Source: Flavobacterium aquariorum (GTDB lineage: Bacteria > Bacteroidota > Bacteroidia > Flavobacteriales > Flavobacteriaceae). From it: a stretch of 47,560 bases of DNA. Positions 8,720 to 17,892 of this stretch are shown here, in pieces. How positions within the stretch are numbered: position 1 is the stretch's first letter; every line of letters begins with the position of its first letter. The notes beneath the pieces were generated by a model. The model was given only the letters and a program-made list of their open reading frames with translations, was not told the DNA's origin and ran no database searches. The position numbers were made by a program, and so were the translations under genes. The stretch spans positions 1 through 47,560 of the forward strand of contig NZ_QKXH01000016.1 in the NCBI RefSeq assembly GCF_003254745.1. The letters are read 5' to 3'.

Positions 8720-11700
8720 ATGAAATTAAAATTACTTTCTTTATTTTTCTTCGTATTATTATCTAAAAACATCAGTTTTGCCCAATGTATTTTTGCAAAT
8801 CAGCCTTTTAATGGTGTCGTTCAGTCCATTTGTTATAATACTGAAGTTATTGCTCCAAATGTTGGTGAAGTAGCTACTACAGGAGTGACTGTGGGTTCTT
8901 ATGTTGCTGTAAATGTTACGAAAGGCTATACATATTCTATAAAAACGACAAATACCGATTTGGGATTTATAAAAAGGATAACTTTATTTGACAGTAGTGC
9001 AACAGGAGTAAGTCTTGCAACTGTTATCTCAACAGCGAATAATACAGCCATTTCTCTAGGATGGACCGCTAGTTTTACGGGCGTTTTGTATGTTCAATTC
9101 AATAATAATGGTAATAGCTGTGCATCAAGTTCGAGTGCTGATACGATTACTATAACTTATACCGGCGGAAATGACATATCCGATTCTCCAGCTACTTATG
9201 GAATCGATAGTTGGGTAGGTCATCTTTATAATTTTTCGAATGCAGTAGCTTCACCTCCTAGTGATGCTAATGCTTTTGGCAATTATCTAGGATATTTTAA
9301 TGTAGGAACACAAAATTTTATTCAAAATTATGGAGGTAACGATGTGTGTTTTCCATATACGGCCAATGATGTTCCGGCCAGCCTTAGAACAGATACTTTT
9401 GCGGTTAAATATAGAATGCAATCTACATTAACAGGATGTTATTTGGTGACTGTAAGAGGAGATGATGGAGTTCGTTTGACAGTGGATGGTGTTAAGGTTT
9501 TTGATAGATGGGTACAGCAATCGGCCACTACTTATGATAATATTTTGGTGTATTTGAATGGTCATAGTGATCTGTTGCTTGAATATTATGAAAAAAACGG
9601 AAGTAATGATGTAAATTTTACAATGGTGCCATTTGTAGCGAGTACCAATTCAATAACTGGGCCAACACCTTCTTCAGTTTGTAGCGGTTTTGCACCTGGT
9701 GTAATTGATGGAAGCTCTTTTATTTATAATGGAGCAACGGTTAACCCAACAATAAATTTTCAATGGCAATCTTCGTCAGATAATGTTACGTGGAGCAATA
9801 TTGCAGGAGCTACATCAGAAGATTATTCACCGCCAGCCACTACCACAACAACTTTGAATGTGCCCGTTTATTATAGGCGAGTTGTTTCGGCAGTAGCGGC
9901 AACAGCCTCAAGTTGTGTTTATAATAGTAATTCAATTGTTGTTACTACAAGTCCAGTGGGAACTTTGACAGTTCCTGTAGCCAATACAGTTTCTGGCGTA
10001 ACCTGTTCTCAAGTCGTTGCCAATTGGTCAGCATCTACTAACGCATCGAGTTATTTATTAGATGTGGCTACAGATTCTGGTTTTACCATTATTTTGCCTT
10101 CTTATTCTAATTTAAATGTTGGTAATGTAACTACTTACACTATTACTAATTTACCTCCGGCTGCTACTTATTATTATAGAGTTCGTGCTATGAATGGATG
10201 TAATACGACGGCGAGCTCAGGAACTATATCTTTTACAACATCCGCTTTTGTGCCTACAACATCGGCAGGAACTTATCAAATATGCGTAGACAGCCCAACT
10301 TTAAATACTATTGCAACGGCCTCTGTTAATTCAGGACAATATGTTACTCTTGATGTGGTTCAGGGTTTTACGTATACTTTTTCTGTAGGGGATGTTTTTT
10401 CTGGGCTTAATGAAAGTTTAAATATTTTGGATGCTTCAACCAATAACAATGTAAGCCCGACGGCATTTTCATCGGCGCCAACAGGAACGTCGATTACTTG
10501 GAAGGCTACATTTTCTGGATCGATTAATGTTGTGTTGTTTAGTAACGATTGTTCAAATAGTGGAGCAATAGGAGGATCTTTACAATTAAAATTAATTAGC
10601 GTAGGGAATACTTTAGATTTGCAAATAGCAGTTGGAACTAATACATGGGTGGGCCATGTTTATAATTGGACGGGAGGGGTGCCCCCAGGAGGAGCATCGC
10701 CATCGGCACTAGCAGCAAGTTCCCCTTTTGTAAATGCGAATTATGTGGGTTATTATAATGAAGGTGCAGAAACTATAGCTCAAGGTTTTGGAGGTGATCC
10801 CTCATGTTTTAAGACATATAGTAATGGGGTTAATAGAACCAATATTTATGCGGATAAATTTGCAGTGCGTTATAGAATGAAATCGACTAAACCTGCTGGT
10901 TGTTATATTGCTACAATGAATGGTGATGACGGAATTCGTTTGTATGTGGATGGTGCATTGGTTTTTGATGCTTGGAAAGATCAAGGAAATACAGTTTACG
11001 GCAGCGTTTTGATCTATTTGAATGGGAATAGTGATTTGGTTTTTGATTATTACGAAAATGGAGGAGGGAATGTTGTAGGTTTTAGTTTGACTCCTTTTGT
11101 TGTAAGTCAGAATACAATAACGGCTCCAAATCCTGCATTGCTTTGTAGTGGAACAACTCCGAATGCTATCACAGGAACACTTACTTATAATGGAGCGACT
11201 GCCAATCCAACTATCAATTTTCAATGGCAATCGTCACCAGATAATAGTACATGGACAGATATAGCAGGAGCAACATCACAAAATTATACTCCGGTTGCTG
11301 TTACAACAACAACTTTAAATGTCACTGTTTATTATAGAAGAGTTGTGGTTGGTTCAAGTACGGCTACTTCGGGTTGTACTTATACGAGTAATGTCATTTC
11401 GATAACAACCAGTCCGGGAATAGCGGCAGCACCTTTATCTCCAGTTGGTTCTGCAGCTACTTGTAATCAATTAACAGCCAATTGGACTGCATCGAGTAAT
11501 GTGACTAACTACCGCTTAGATGTTTCTACCTCAAATACTTTTGCGAGTTTTGTAGCAGGTTATAATAATTTGAACGTTGGAAATGTGATAGCTTACAATG
11601 TAACGGGTCTAACAGCAGGCATTACTTATTATTTTAGGATTCGCGCTGTAAATGGTTGCGGTACCAGTGTAGATTCAGCTACAGGAACATATGCTACTTT

Positions 11701-14700
11701 GCCTGCAACACCTGCACAACCGGGTATTATAGCAGGTACAACTCCTCAATGTCCTTCATTGAAGGGACAAGTTTACAGCATAGCTGCTGTTACCAATGCT
11801 TCAACATATAACTGGACAGTTCCAACAGGTTGGGTTATAACAGGAGGTGCAGGTACCACAAGTATTACTGTGACTACAGGTACATCTGGACAAAACGGGA
11901 ATATTGGTGTTGCGGCTGTAAATAGTTGTGGGACTAGCGCTGTGAGAAATCTTGCTGTAACAGTAGTTGCTACCTCAAGTGTAGGAGGAACTTTAGGGGG
12001 TAGCGCAACGGTTTGTTCAGGAACAAATAGTACTTTGTTTACACTATCTGGCTATACAGGTGTTATTCAAAGTTGGGAATCATCTACCGATAATTTTGTG
12101 TCCATAGTTACACCTATAGGCATTACCACAACAACATATACCGCTGCAAATTTGACTAGTACTACTCAATATAGAGTAGTTGTAAAAAATGGTGGAAGTT
12201 GTGCCGTGAACTCAACAATTGGTACGGTTACCGTTACACCTACCTTAACGGCTGCCAGTGTTCTGCCAAACAGTGGGCAATCTATTTGCGCCAATGGATC
12301 TGGAACTCTTTTGACAATTACAGATACAGGTGGCGGTGCAATTACTCATCAATGGGGAAAACGTGCTGTTTCAGGCGGAACTATTACGAATATATCAGGA
12401 GCTACGGGATCAACTTATACTCCAACAGGAGTTGATTTAACTCCGGGTACCTGGTTTGTAGTTTGTACATCAACACCAGCATGTGGCAGTCCTATAATCT
12501 CAAATGAAGTTCAGGTTGTCGTAGATGCAATTCCTGCAGCACCTACAGTCGGTCCGATTGTGCAACCCAGCTGTACTGTAAATATTGGCTCTGTTTTGTT
12601 AACGGGATTACCCGTTTCTGGGACACTTAATCCTGGAAATATTACCTATTCTGGAACGAGTTATACTGTGAATGGCTTATCGTCAGGGACATATTATTAT
12701 ACCGTTTCAAATGGCACTTGTTCATCATTGTCATCTGCAGCTGTTTCAATAAATGCAACTACTACCAATACTTGGAATGGTTCTTCTTGGTCTGCAGGAA
12801 CACCTACAACATCTCAAAGTCTTGTTTTTAATGGTAATTATAGCTTAACTGGGGATATTCAGGGTTGTTCGTGTCAGGTGAATTCTGGCTTTACCGTAAC
12901 TATCCCTAGCGGAAATACAATGACAATCACCAATGCGGTAACTAATGGAGGTATTTTAATTTTCGAGAACAATGCAAGTTTGATTCAGTTGAATGATGGT
13001 GCTGTTAATACCGGAAAAATTATTTACAAGAGGGAAACGACACCAATGAAGAATTTTGATTATACGTATTGGTCATCACCGGTAAAAGACCAAGTTCTGA
13101 ATGTATTATCTCCGAATACTTTATTTGATAAGTACATGAGTTACTCGATGAATAAATGGGTAGTTGAGCCAGCTACAAGCACTATGAATGGTCCAGGGAA
13201 GGGATTTATTATACGTGTTCCTAAGCCTCAATTTTGGCCAGACCCTATGGCAACTACTTATATTCAGCCGGTACAGTTTGAAGGAGTTCCAAATAATGGC
13301 GTATATACTTTGCAAATTGATCCAATAGGATATAGTAACCTGATCGGGAATCCATATCCATCGGTTATGAGTGCCGATGACTTTTTAATGGAAAATAGTG
13401 TCAATAATACTAGGCTAGAGGGAACCATTCGTTTATGGACGCATAGTTCGAGTATAGCGAACCAAAAATATGCTGGTGCGGATTATGCCTCTTATAATTT
13501 GACAGGGGGTACAGCGGCGGTTACCGGTGGCGAACAACCTTCCGGTAATATAGCGGCAGGCCAATCTTTTTTTGTAAAAAGTGCTGGAGCCGGCCCCGTA
13601 GTTTTTAACAATAGTATGCGAGTAGTTATTCATTCAGGAGATAATTCTCAATTTTTTAAAGGAACAAAATCAAAGAAGACTTCAATTGAGAAGCATCGCG
13701 TTTGGTTGAGTTTAAGCAATACAGAAGGAGCTTTCAAAGAATTGCTGGTAGGATATGCTACAGGTGCTACCAATGGAGCCGATAATGCTTATGACGGGGC
13801 AGCTAGTAGCAGTTATAAGTACGTTGATTTTTACAGTATTAATAACAATGCCAATTATATTATACAAGGACGTGCTGTTCCATTTGACAAAACGGACAAA
13901 GTGCCATTGGGTTATAAATCGACGTTAGAAGGAACTTTTGTGATAAGCATTGATAAAGTAGACGGAGTTCTGGCCACACAGCCTGTTTTTGTTGAAGACA
14001 AATTAAACAATGTCATTCATAATTTAAAGGACGGGCCGTATTCATTTAGTACAGGTATTGGAACTTTCAATGATCGTTTTGTGTTACGTTACAAAGATAA
14101 TACGCCAGTCGTAACTCCTCCTGTTGTAGTTGAGCCTCCTGTAGTTGTAGACCCTCCAGTTGTGGTTGTTCCACCGGTTGTTGTAACGCCTCCTGTAGTT
14201 GTAGATCCTCCAGTAGTGATTGCTCCACCAGTGGTAGTAACACCGCCCGTCGTTGTAACGCCTCCTGTAGTTGTAGATCCACCAGTGGTTGTAACACCAC
14301 CCATCGTTGTAGATCCACCTATAGTGATTGCTCCACCAGTGGTGGTAACGCCTCCTGTAGTTGTAGGTCCTCCAGTGGTGGTAACGCCGCCCGTCGTTGT
14401 AGGTCCTCCAGTGGTGGTAACGCCGCCCGTCGTTGTAACGCCTCCTGTAGTTGTAGATCCACCGATTGTTGTAACACCACCCGTCGTTGTAGATCCACCT
14501 ATAGTGATTGCTCCACCAGTGGTGGTAACGCCTCCTGTAGTTGTAAATCCACCCGTGATAGAAGTACCTCCGGTAAGTGGTTTGGATCCAACATTGGAAA
14601 ATCCATCTTTTGATAAAAAGGAAAAAGCAGTTGTAGTTTCTGTAAAAAATCATCAAATAAAAATCAATTCATTTGATGAAACGATGGTGATGGTAATGGT

Positions 14701-14857
14701 TTATGACCTAAGAGGAAGATTGCTTTATGAAAATGACCATGTCAATAGTAATGAATTTATAGTGCAAGATCTCAATTCTAGCGATCAGTTTTTAATTGTT
14801 GTCACGCAATTGACAAACGGAAAATGGGTAACGAAAGAAATTATTTTTCAAAATTAA
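8720..14857 (+). CDS. Giant T9SS-exported surface protein with two PA14-like domains, paralog 3
   Basis: The ATG at 8720 gives a 2045-residue protein that begins with a typical signal peptide (LKLLSLFFFVLLSKNISFAQ, then C). A TTG 42 bp upstream would add 14 residues with no signal character. The head contains a duplicated block: a beta-sandwich segment, a PA14-like domain (about 151-307 and again about 630-795, both with WVGH.YN and GDDG.RL.VDG motifs), an Ig-like domain and an Fn3-like domain. Further Ig domains lead to the shared 368-residue module (1432-1799), a 25.5-unit PPVVVx stalk (1800-1952) and the 93-residue C-terminal sorting-like domain. PA14 domains often bind carbohydrate, so glycan adhesion is a reasonable inference. 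It is a tandem paralog of its neighbours. Confidence 0.9.
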   Translation: MKLKLLSLFFFVLLSKNISFAQCIFANQPFNGVVQSICYNTEVIAPNVGEVATTGVTVGSYVAVNVTKGYTYSIKTTNTDLGFIKRITLFDSSATGVSLATVISTANNTAISLGWTASFTGVLYVQFNNNGNSCASSSSADTITITYTGGNDISDSPATYGIDSWVGHLYNFSNAVASPPSDANAFGNYLGYFNVGTQNFIQNYGGNDVCFPYTANDVPASLRTDTFAVKYRMQSTLTGCYLVTVRGDDGVRLTVDGVKVFDRWVQQSATTYDNILVYLNGHSDLLLEYYEKNGSNDVNFTMVPFVASTNSITGPTPSSVCSGFAPGVIDGSSFIYNGATVNPTINFQWQSSSDNVTWSNIAGATSEDYSPPATTTTTLNVPVYYRRVVSAVAATASSCVYNSNSIVVTTSPVGTLTVPVANTVSGVTCSQVVANWSASTNASSYLLDVATDSGFTIILPSYSNLNVGNVTTYTITNLPPAATYYYRVRAMNGCNTTASSGTISFTTSAFVPTTSAGTYQICVDSPTLNTIATASVNSGQYVTLDVVQGFTYTFSVGDVFSGLNESLNILDASTNNNVSPTAFSSAPTGTSITWKATFSGSINVVLFSNDCSNSGAIGGSLQLKLISVGNTLDLQIAVGTNTWVGHVYNWTGGVPPGGASPSALAASSPFVNANYVGYYNEGAETIAQGFGGDPSCFKTYSNGVNRTNIYADKFAVRYRMKSTKPAGCYIATMNGDDGIRLYVDGALVFDAWKDQGNTVYGSVLIYLNGNSDLVFDYYENGGGNVVGFSLTPFVVSQNTITAPNPALLCSGTTPNAITGTLTYNGATANPTINFQWQSSPDNSTWTDIAGATSQNYTPVAVTTTTLNVTVYYRRVVVGSSTATSGCTYTSNVISITTSPGIAAAPLSPVGSAATCNQLTANWTASSNVTNYRLDVSTSNTFASFVAGYNNLNVGNVIAYNVTGLTAGITYYFRIRAVNGCGTSVDSATGTYATLPATPAQPGIIAGTTPQCPSLKGQVYSIAAVTNASTYNWTVPTGWVITGGAGTTSITVTTGTSGQNGNIGVAAVNSCGTSAVRNLAVTVVATSSVGGTLGGSATVCSGTNSTLFTLSGYTGVIQSWESSTDNFVSIVTPIGITTTTYTAANLTSTTQYRVVVKNGGSCAVNSTIGTVTVTPTLTAASVLPNSGQSICANGSGTLLTITDTGGGAITHQWGKRAVSGGTITNISGATGSTYTPTGVDLTPGTWFVVCTSTPACGSPIISNEVQVVVDAIPAAPTVGPIVQPSCTVNIGSVLLTGLPVSGTLNPGNITYSGTSYTVNGLSSGTYYYTVSNGTCSSLSSAAVSINATTTNTWNGSSWSAGTPTTSQSLVFNGNYSLTGDIQGCSCQVNSGFTVTIPSGNTMTITNAVTNGGILIFENNASLIQLNDGAVNTGKIIYKRETTPMKNFDYTYWSSPVKDQVLNVLSPNTLFDKYMSYSMNKWVVEPATSTMNGPGKGFIIRVPKPQFWPDPMATTYIQPVQFEGVPNNGVYTLQIDPIGYSNLIGNPYPSVMSADDFLMENSVNNTRLEGTIRLWTHSSSIANQKYAGADYASYNLTGGTAAVTGGEQPSGNIAAGQSFFVKSAGAGPVVFNNSMRVVIHSGDNSQFFKGTKSKKTSIEKHRVWLSLSNTEGAFKELLVGYATGATNGADNAYDGAASSSYKYVDFYSINNNANYIIQGRAVPFDKTDKVPLGYKSTLEGTFVISIDKVDGVLATQPVFVEDKLNNVIHNLKDGPYSFSTGIGTFNDRFVLRYKDNTPVVTPPVVVEPPVVVDPPVVVVPPVVVTPPVVVDPPVVIAPPVVVTPPVVVTPPVVVDPPVVVTPPIVVDPPIVIAPPVVVTPPVVVGPPVVVTPPVVVGPPVVVTPPVVVTPPVVVDPPIVVTPPVVVDPPIVIAPPVVVTPPVVVNPPVIEVPPVSGLDPTLENPSFDKKEKAVVVSVKNHQIKINSFDETMVMVMVYDLRGRLLYENDHVNSNEFIVQDLNSSDQFLIVVTQLTNGKWVTKEIIFQN
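14117..14575 (+). repeat. PPVVVx hexapeptide repeat array, 25.5 units
   Basis: 459 bp, the same length as in paralog 2 but with different unit order. Internal higher-order repeats are visible, for example successive GPPVVVTPPVVV blocks and two DPPIVIAPPVVVTPPVVV blocks, which indicate duplication of several units at a time. Confidence 0.95.
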
Positions 14858-14876
14858 TTCATAATATAAGTTTTTT

Positions 14877-14914
14877 AAAAATCCCATTTTGGTTATTCAG
14901 AGTGGGATTTTTTT
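14877..14914 (+). terminator. Intrinsic terminator after paralog 3
   Basis: The ATCCCATTTTG arm pairs with CAGAGTGGGAT around a GTTATT loop and is followed by a T run. Its sequence is homologous to the terminator after paralog 2. Confidence 0.88.
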
Positions 14915-15096
14915 ATTTTAGTATTTAATGATTGCAATAAATTTGAAATTGATTAAGGCACCAAGTTGATGTTTTTATTTGGGGCGTGAGAGAAAATTTA
15001 TTTTATGTAAGAAATTAAATTAAAAATAATTATCACATTATAATATAATTCTTATTTTAGTATTCTGTTATTGTTTTATGGGACTAACTCAATATT

Positions 15097-17826
15097 ATGT
15101 TTATGAAAAAAAAATTTTTTGTTTTCCTGATTTTTATTTTTTCACCTATTTTAATTTTTGGACAATCGATATTTCAAAACTCTATCAATGGAGTCAATCC
15201 TGATGAATCAAATCCTTATATTAGTGGACAAATTGTAGATCCCAATATTGCGGTCAGCGGTATTGGTAGAGGTACTGGAATATATGGTATTAATTCGAAT
15301 AATAGATACGATGCTAGAAGCTGGAGATCAGATGCGTTGGATCCTAATGCTTATTTTGAATTTACAATAATTCCAAATACAGATAAAAAAATTGATTTTA
15401 TTAGTTTTGTATACACAGGCCAAATTTCTTTCAATGGTCCCACACTTTTTGCTTTTCGTTCCAGTCTAGATAATTTTGCATCAGATATAGGTGTAGTTAC
15501 AGCAACTGGTTCAACAGTTTCTTTATCAGATGTAAATTTTCAAAATGTAGTTTCTCCTATTACCTTCAGATTGTATGGTTGGGGCGCCATTACTGGAACG
15601 GGAGCTTTTAGTATTAATGATTTCCAATTCAATGGTGTTATTTCTTGTGCAGATCCACAAATACCTATATTGCCAGAAATAAGCCTTAGCTGTTCATCCA
15701 CTTCTTTTGCGTTGAATTGGTCAGCTTCTTTACAAGCTTCGAATTATTTTATTGATGTGGCTACTGATTCTGGTTTTATGAATTGCCTTGCAGGGTATCA
15801 AAATAAAGACTTAGGTGATGCTTTATCTGAAAGCGTTCATGCTTTGGCTGTTGGGGGGATTTATTATGTGCGGCTACGCACAGCCAATGGTTGTGCCACA
15901 AGTAGTTATTCTAATACTATAAAAGTAGCACCACCAGAAACTATTTATAATGGGACATGGTCAAATGGTATTCCTGATGCGACTAAGAACGTACGGTTTT
16001 CAAGTAATTTTAATGTAAGCACTATTTTAGAAGCTTGTTCTTGTCAAATAGATTCTGGTGTTGCTGTGAATGTTGATTCTGGTGCTGTTTTAAAGCTTGA
16101 AAATGGATTGGATGTGATGGGTGGCGGTATACTGACTTTCGAGAACAATTCTAGTTTAATACAGGAGAATGATGCCGCCGTGAATACGGGAAGAATTATT
16201 TATAAGCGAGAAACTACGCCGATGAAGAATTTTGATTATACGTATTGGTCGTCGCCTGTACAGGATCAAGTTTTGAATGTTTTGTCTCCAAATACTTTAT
16301 CGGACAAATACATGAGTTATTCGATGAATAAATGGGTAGTTGAGCCGGCTACAAACACCATGAACCCTTCAGGAAAAGGATTTATTATTCGTGTTCCGAA
16401 ACCGCAATTTTGGACAAATCCAATCAATCCTACCTATATTCAGCCTGTGCAGTTTGAAGGAGTTCCTAATAATGGAGTTTACACTTTGCCGATTGATCCG
16501 ACGGGGTATAGCAATCTGATTGGTAATCCGTATCCATCGGCTATGAGCGCCGATGCCTTTTTATTGGAAAACAGTATCAATAATCCTAAGCTAGAGGGAA
16601 CTATTCGTTTTTGGACGCACAGTTCAGCTATTACCAACTTGAAATATTCTGGAACGGACTATGCTTCTTATAATTATTTAGGAGGAGTCGGAACCAGCGG
16701 TAATTTTGTTGATGCAAACGGGAATGGTATTATGGATTCAGGAGAAGAACAAATTGTTAATAAGCCTTTAGGCTATATAGCGGCGGGACAATCTTTCTTT
16801 GTGAAAAGTGCTGCAGGAACAGGATCTGTTGTTTTCAATAACGGCATGAGAGTGGGTATTGCAGGCAAAAACGGTCAATTTTTTAAAGGGACAAAATCGA
16901 AAACCATTGCTATTGAGAAACACCGTGTTTGGTTAAATTTAACCAATACAGAAGGGGCTTTCAAGCAAATGCTGGTGGGTTATGCCACTGGTGCAACCAA
17001 TGGTTTTGATAGTGTTTTTGACGGAAAATCGCAAGGCAGCAACAAATACATTGATTTTTACAGCATCAATGAAAACACAAATTTTGTGATTCAGGGTCGT
17101 GCCGTTCCATTTGACAAAGCGGATGAAGTGCCATTGGGTTATAGAACAACTATCGAAGGAACTTTTGCGATAAGCATTGATGAAGTGGACGGGGTTTTGG
17201 CCACTCAACCTGTTTTTGTTGAAGATAAAGTAACCAATGTCATTCATAATTTAAAGGACGGGCCGTATTCATTTAGTACAGGTATTGGAACTTTCAATGA
17301 TCGTTTTGTGTTACGTTACAAAGATAATACGCCAGTCGTAACTCCTCCTGTTGTAGTTGAGCCTCCTGTAGTTGTAGACCCTCCAGTTGTGGTTGTTCCA
17401 CCGGTTGTTGTAACGCCTCCTGTAGTTGTAGAGCCTCCTCTTGTGGTAGATCTGCCGATTATTGTAACACCTCCCGTAGTTGTAGGACCACGGATTGTTG
17501 TAATGCCTCCTGTGAACGTAGATCAAACAGTTGTTGTAACACCTCCAGTGAGTGGTTTGGATCCAACATTGGAAAATCCATCTTTCGACAAAAAAGATAA
17601 ATCAATTATTGTGTCTGTCAATGATCATCAAATAAAATTCAATTCGTTTAACGGAATTATTGATAAAGTATTGGTTTTTGATTTGAGAGGAAGATTGCTT
17701 TATGAAAAGGATAATATCGAGAAAGAGCAATTTGTTATTTCAGATTTAACTCCAAAAAACCAAATTTTAATTGTAAAAACGGTTTTTGGCAATAAGGTCA
17801 GTCGAACAGATAAGATAATTTTTTAA
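15097..17826 (+). CDS. T9SS-exported surface protein with degenerate PPVVVx stalk, paralog 4
   Basis: This is a complete 909-residue protein, the shortest and most divergent of the four. A signal peptide (KKKFFVFLIFIFSPILIFGQ) follows the ATG; a second ATG two codons later is an equally possible start. The head (about 25-185) is a beta-rich domain I do not recognise, with no counterpart in the other paralogs. One Fn3-like domain (about 186-280) and a CSCQID segment follow. The shared module (365-749) is 385 residues instead of 368 because it contains an insertion with an EF-hand-like loop, DANGNGIMDSGEE (539-551). The stalk has 11.5 units, several of them degenerate (LPIIVT, PRIVVM, QTVVVT). 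The C-terminal domain keeps FDLRGRLLYE but otherwise differs from those of paralogs 1-3. Confidence 0.9.
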   Translation: MFMKKKFFVFLIFIFSPILIFGQSIFQNSINGVNPDESNPYISGQIVDPNIAVSGIGRGTGIYGINSNNRYDARSWRSDALDPNAYFEFTIIPNTDKKIDFISFVYTGQISFNGPTLFAFRSSLDNFASDIGVVTATGSTVSLSDVNFQNVVSPITFRLYGWGAITGTGAFSINDFQFNGVISCADPQIPILPEISLSCSSTSFALNWSASLQASNYFIDVATDSGFMNCLAGYQNKDLGDALSESVHALAVGGIYYVRLRTANGCATSSYSNTIKVAPPETIYNGTWSNGIPDATKNVRFSSNFNVSTILEACSCQIDSGVAVNVDSGAVLKLENGLDVMGGGILTFENNSSLIQENDAAVNTGRIIYKRETTPMKNFDYTYWSSPVQDQVLNVLSPNTLSDKYMSYSMNKWVVEPATNTMNPSGKGFIIRVPKPQFWTNPINPTYIQPVQFEGVPNNGVYTLPIDPTGYSNLIGNPYPSAMSADAFLLENSINNPKLEGTIRFWTHSSAITNLKYSGTDYASYNYLGGVGTSGNFVDANGNGIMDSGEEQIVNKPLGYIAAGQSFFVKSAAGTGSVVFNNGMRVGIAGKNGQFFKGTKSKTIAIEKHRVWLNLTNTEGAFKQMLVGYATGATNGFDSVFDGKSQGSNKYIDFYSINENTNFVIQGRAVPFDKADEVPLGYRTTIEGTFAISIDEVDGVLATQPVFVEDKVTNVIHNLKDGPYSFSTGIGTFNDRFVLRYKDNTPVVTPPVVVEPPVVVDPPVVVVPPVVVTPPVVVEPPLVVDLPIIVTPPVVVGPRIVVMPPVNVDQTVVVTPPVSGLDPTLENPSFDKKDKSIIVSVNDHQIKFNSFNGIIDKVLVFDLRGRLLYEKDNIEKEQFVISDLTPKNQILIVKTVFGNKVSRTDKIIF
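17344..17550 (+). repeat. Short degenerate PPVVVx array, 11.5 units
   Basis: The first five units are base-identical to those of paralog 3 up to 17432. Beyond that point the units are eroded, with Pro changed to Leu, Arg or Gln-Thr. Confidence 0.9.
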
Positions 17827-17840
17827 GTTATAATAACTAA

Positions 17841-17873
17841 AAAACCCCATTTTCGAGTCGAAAATGGGGTTTT
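17841..17873. terminator. Bidirectional intrinsic terminator between paralog 4 and bioB
   Basis: A perfect 15-bp stem (17841-17855 with 17859-17873) has an AGT loop, with A run on one side and T run on the other. It serves the converging plus-strand surface protein gene and minus-strand bioB. Confidence 0.9.
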
Positions 17874-17892
17874 ACTATTCAGATAAAAAGAT

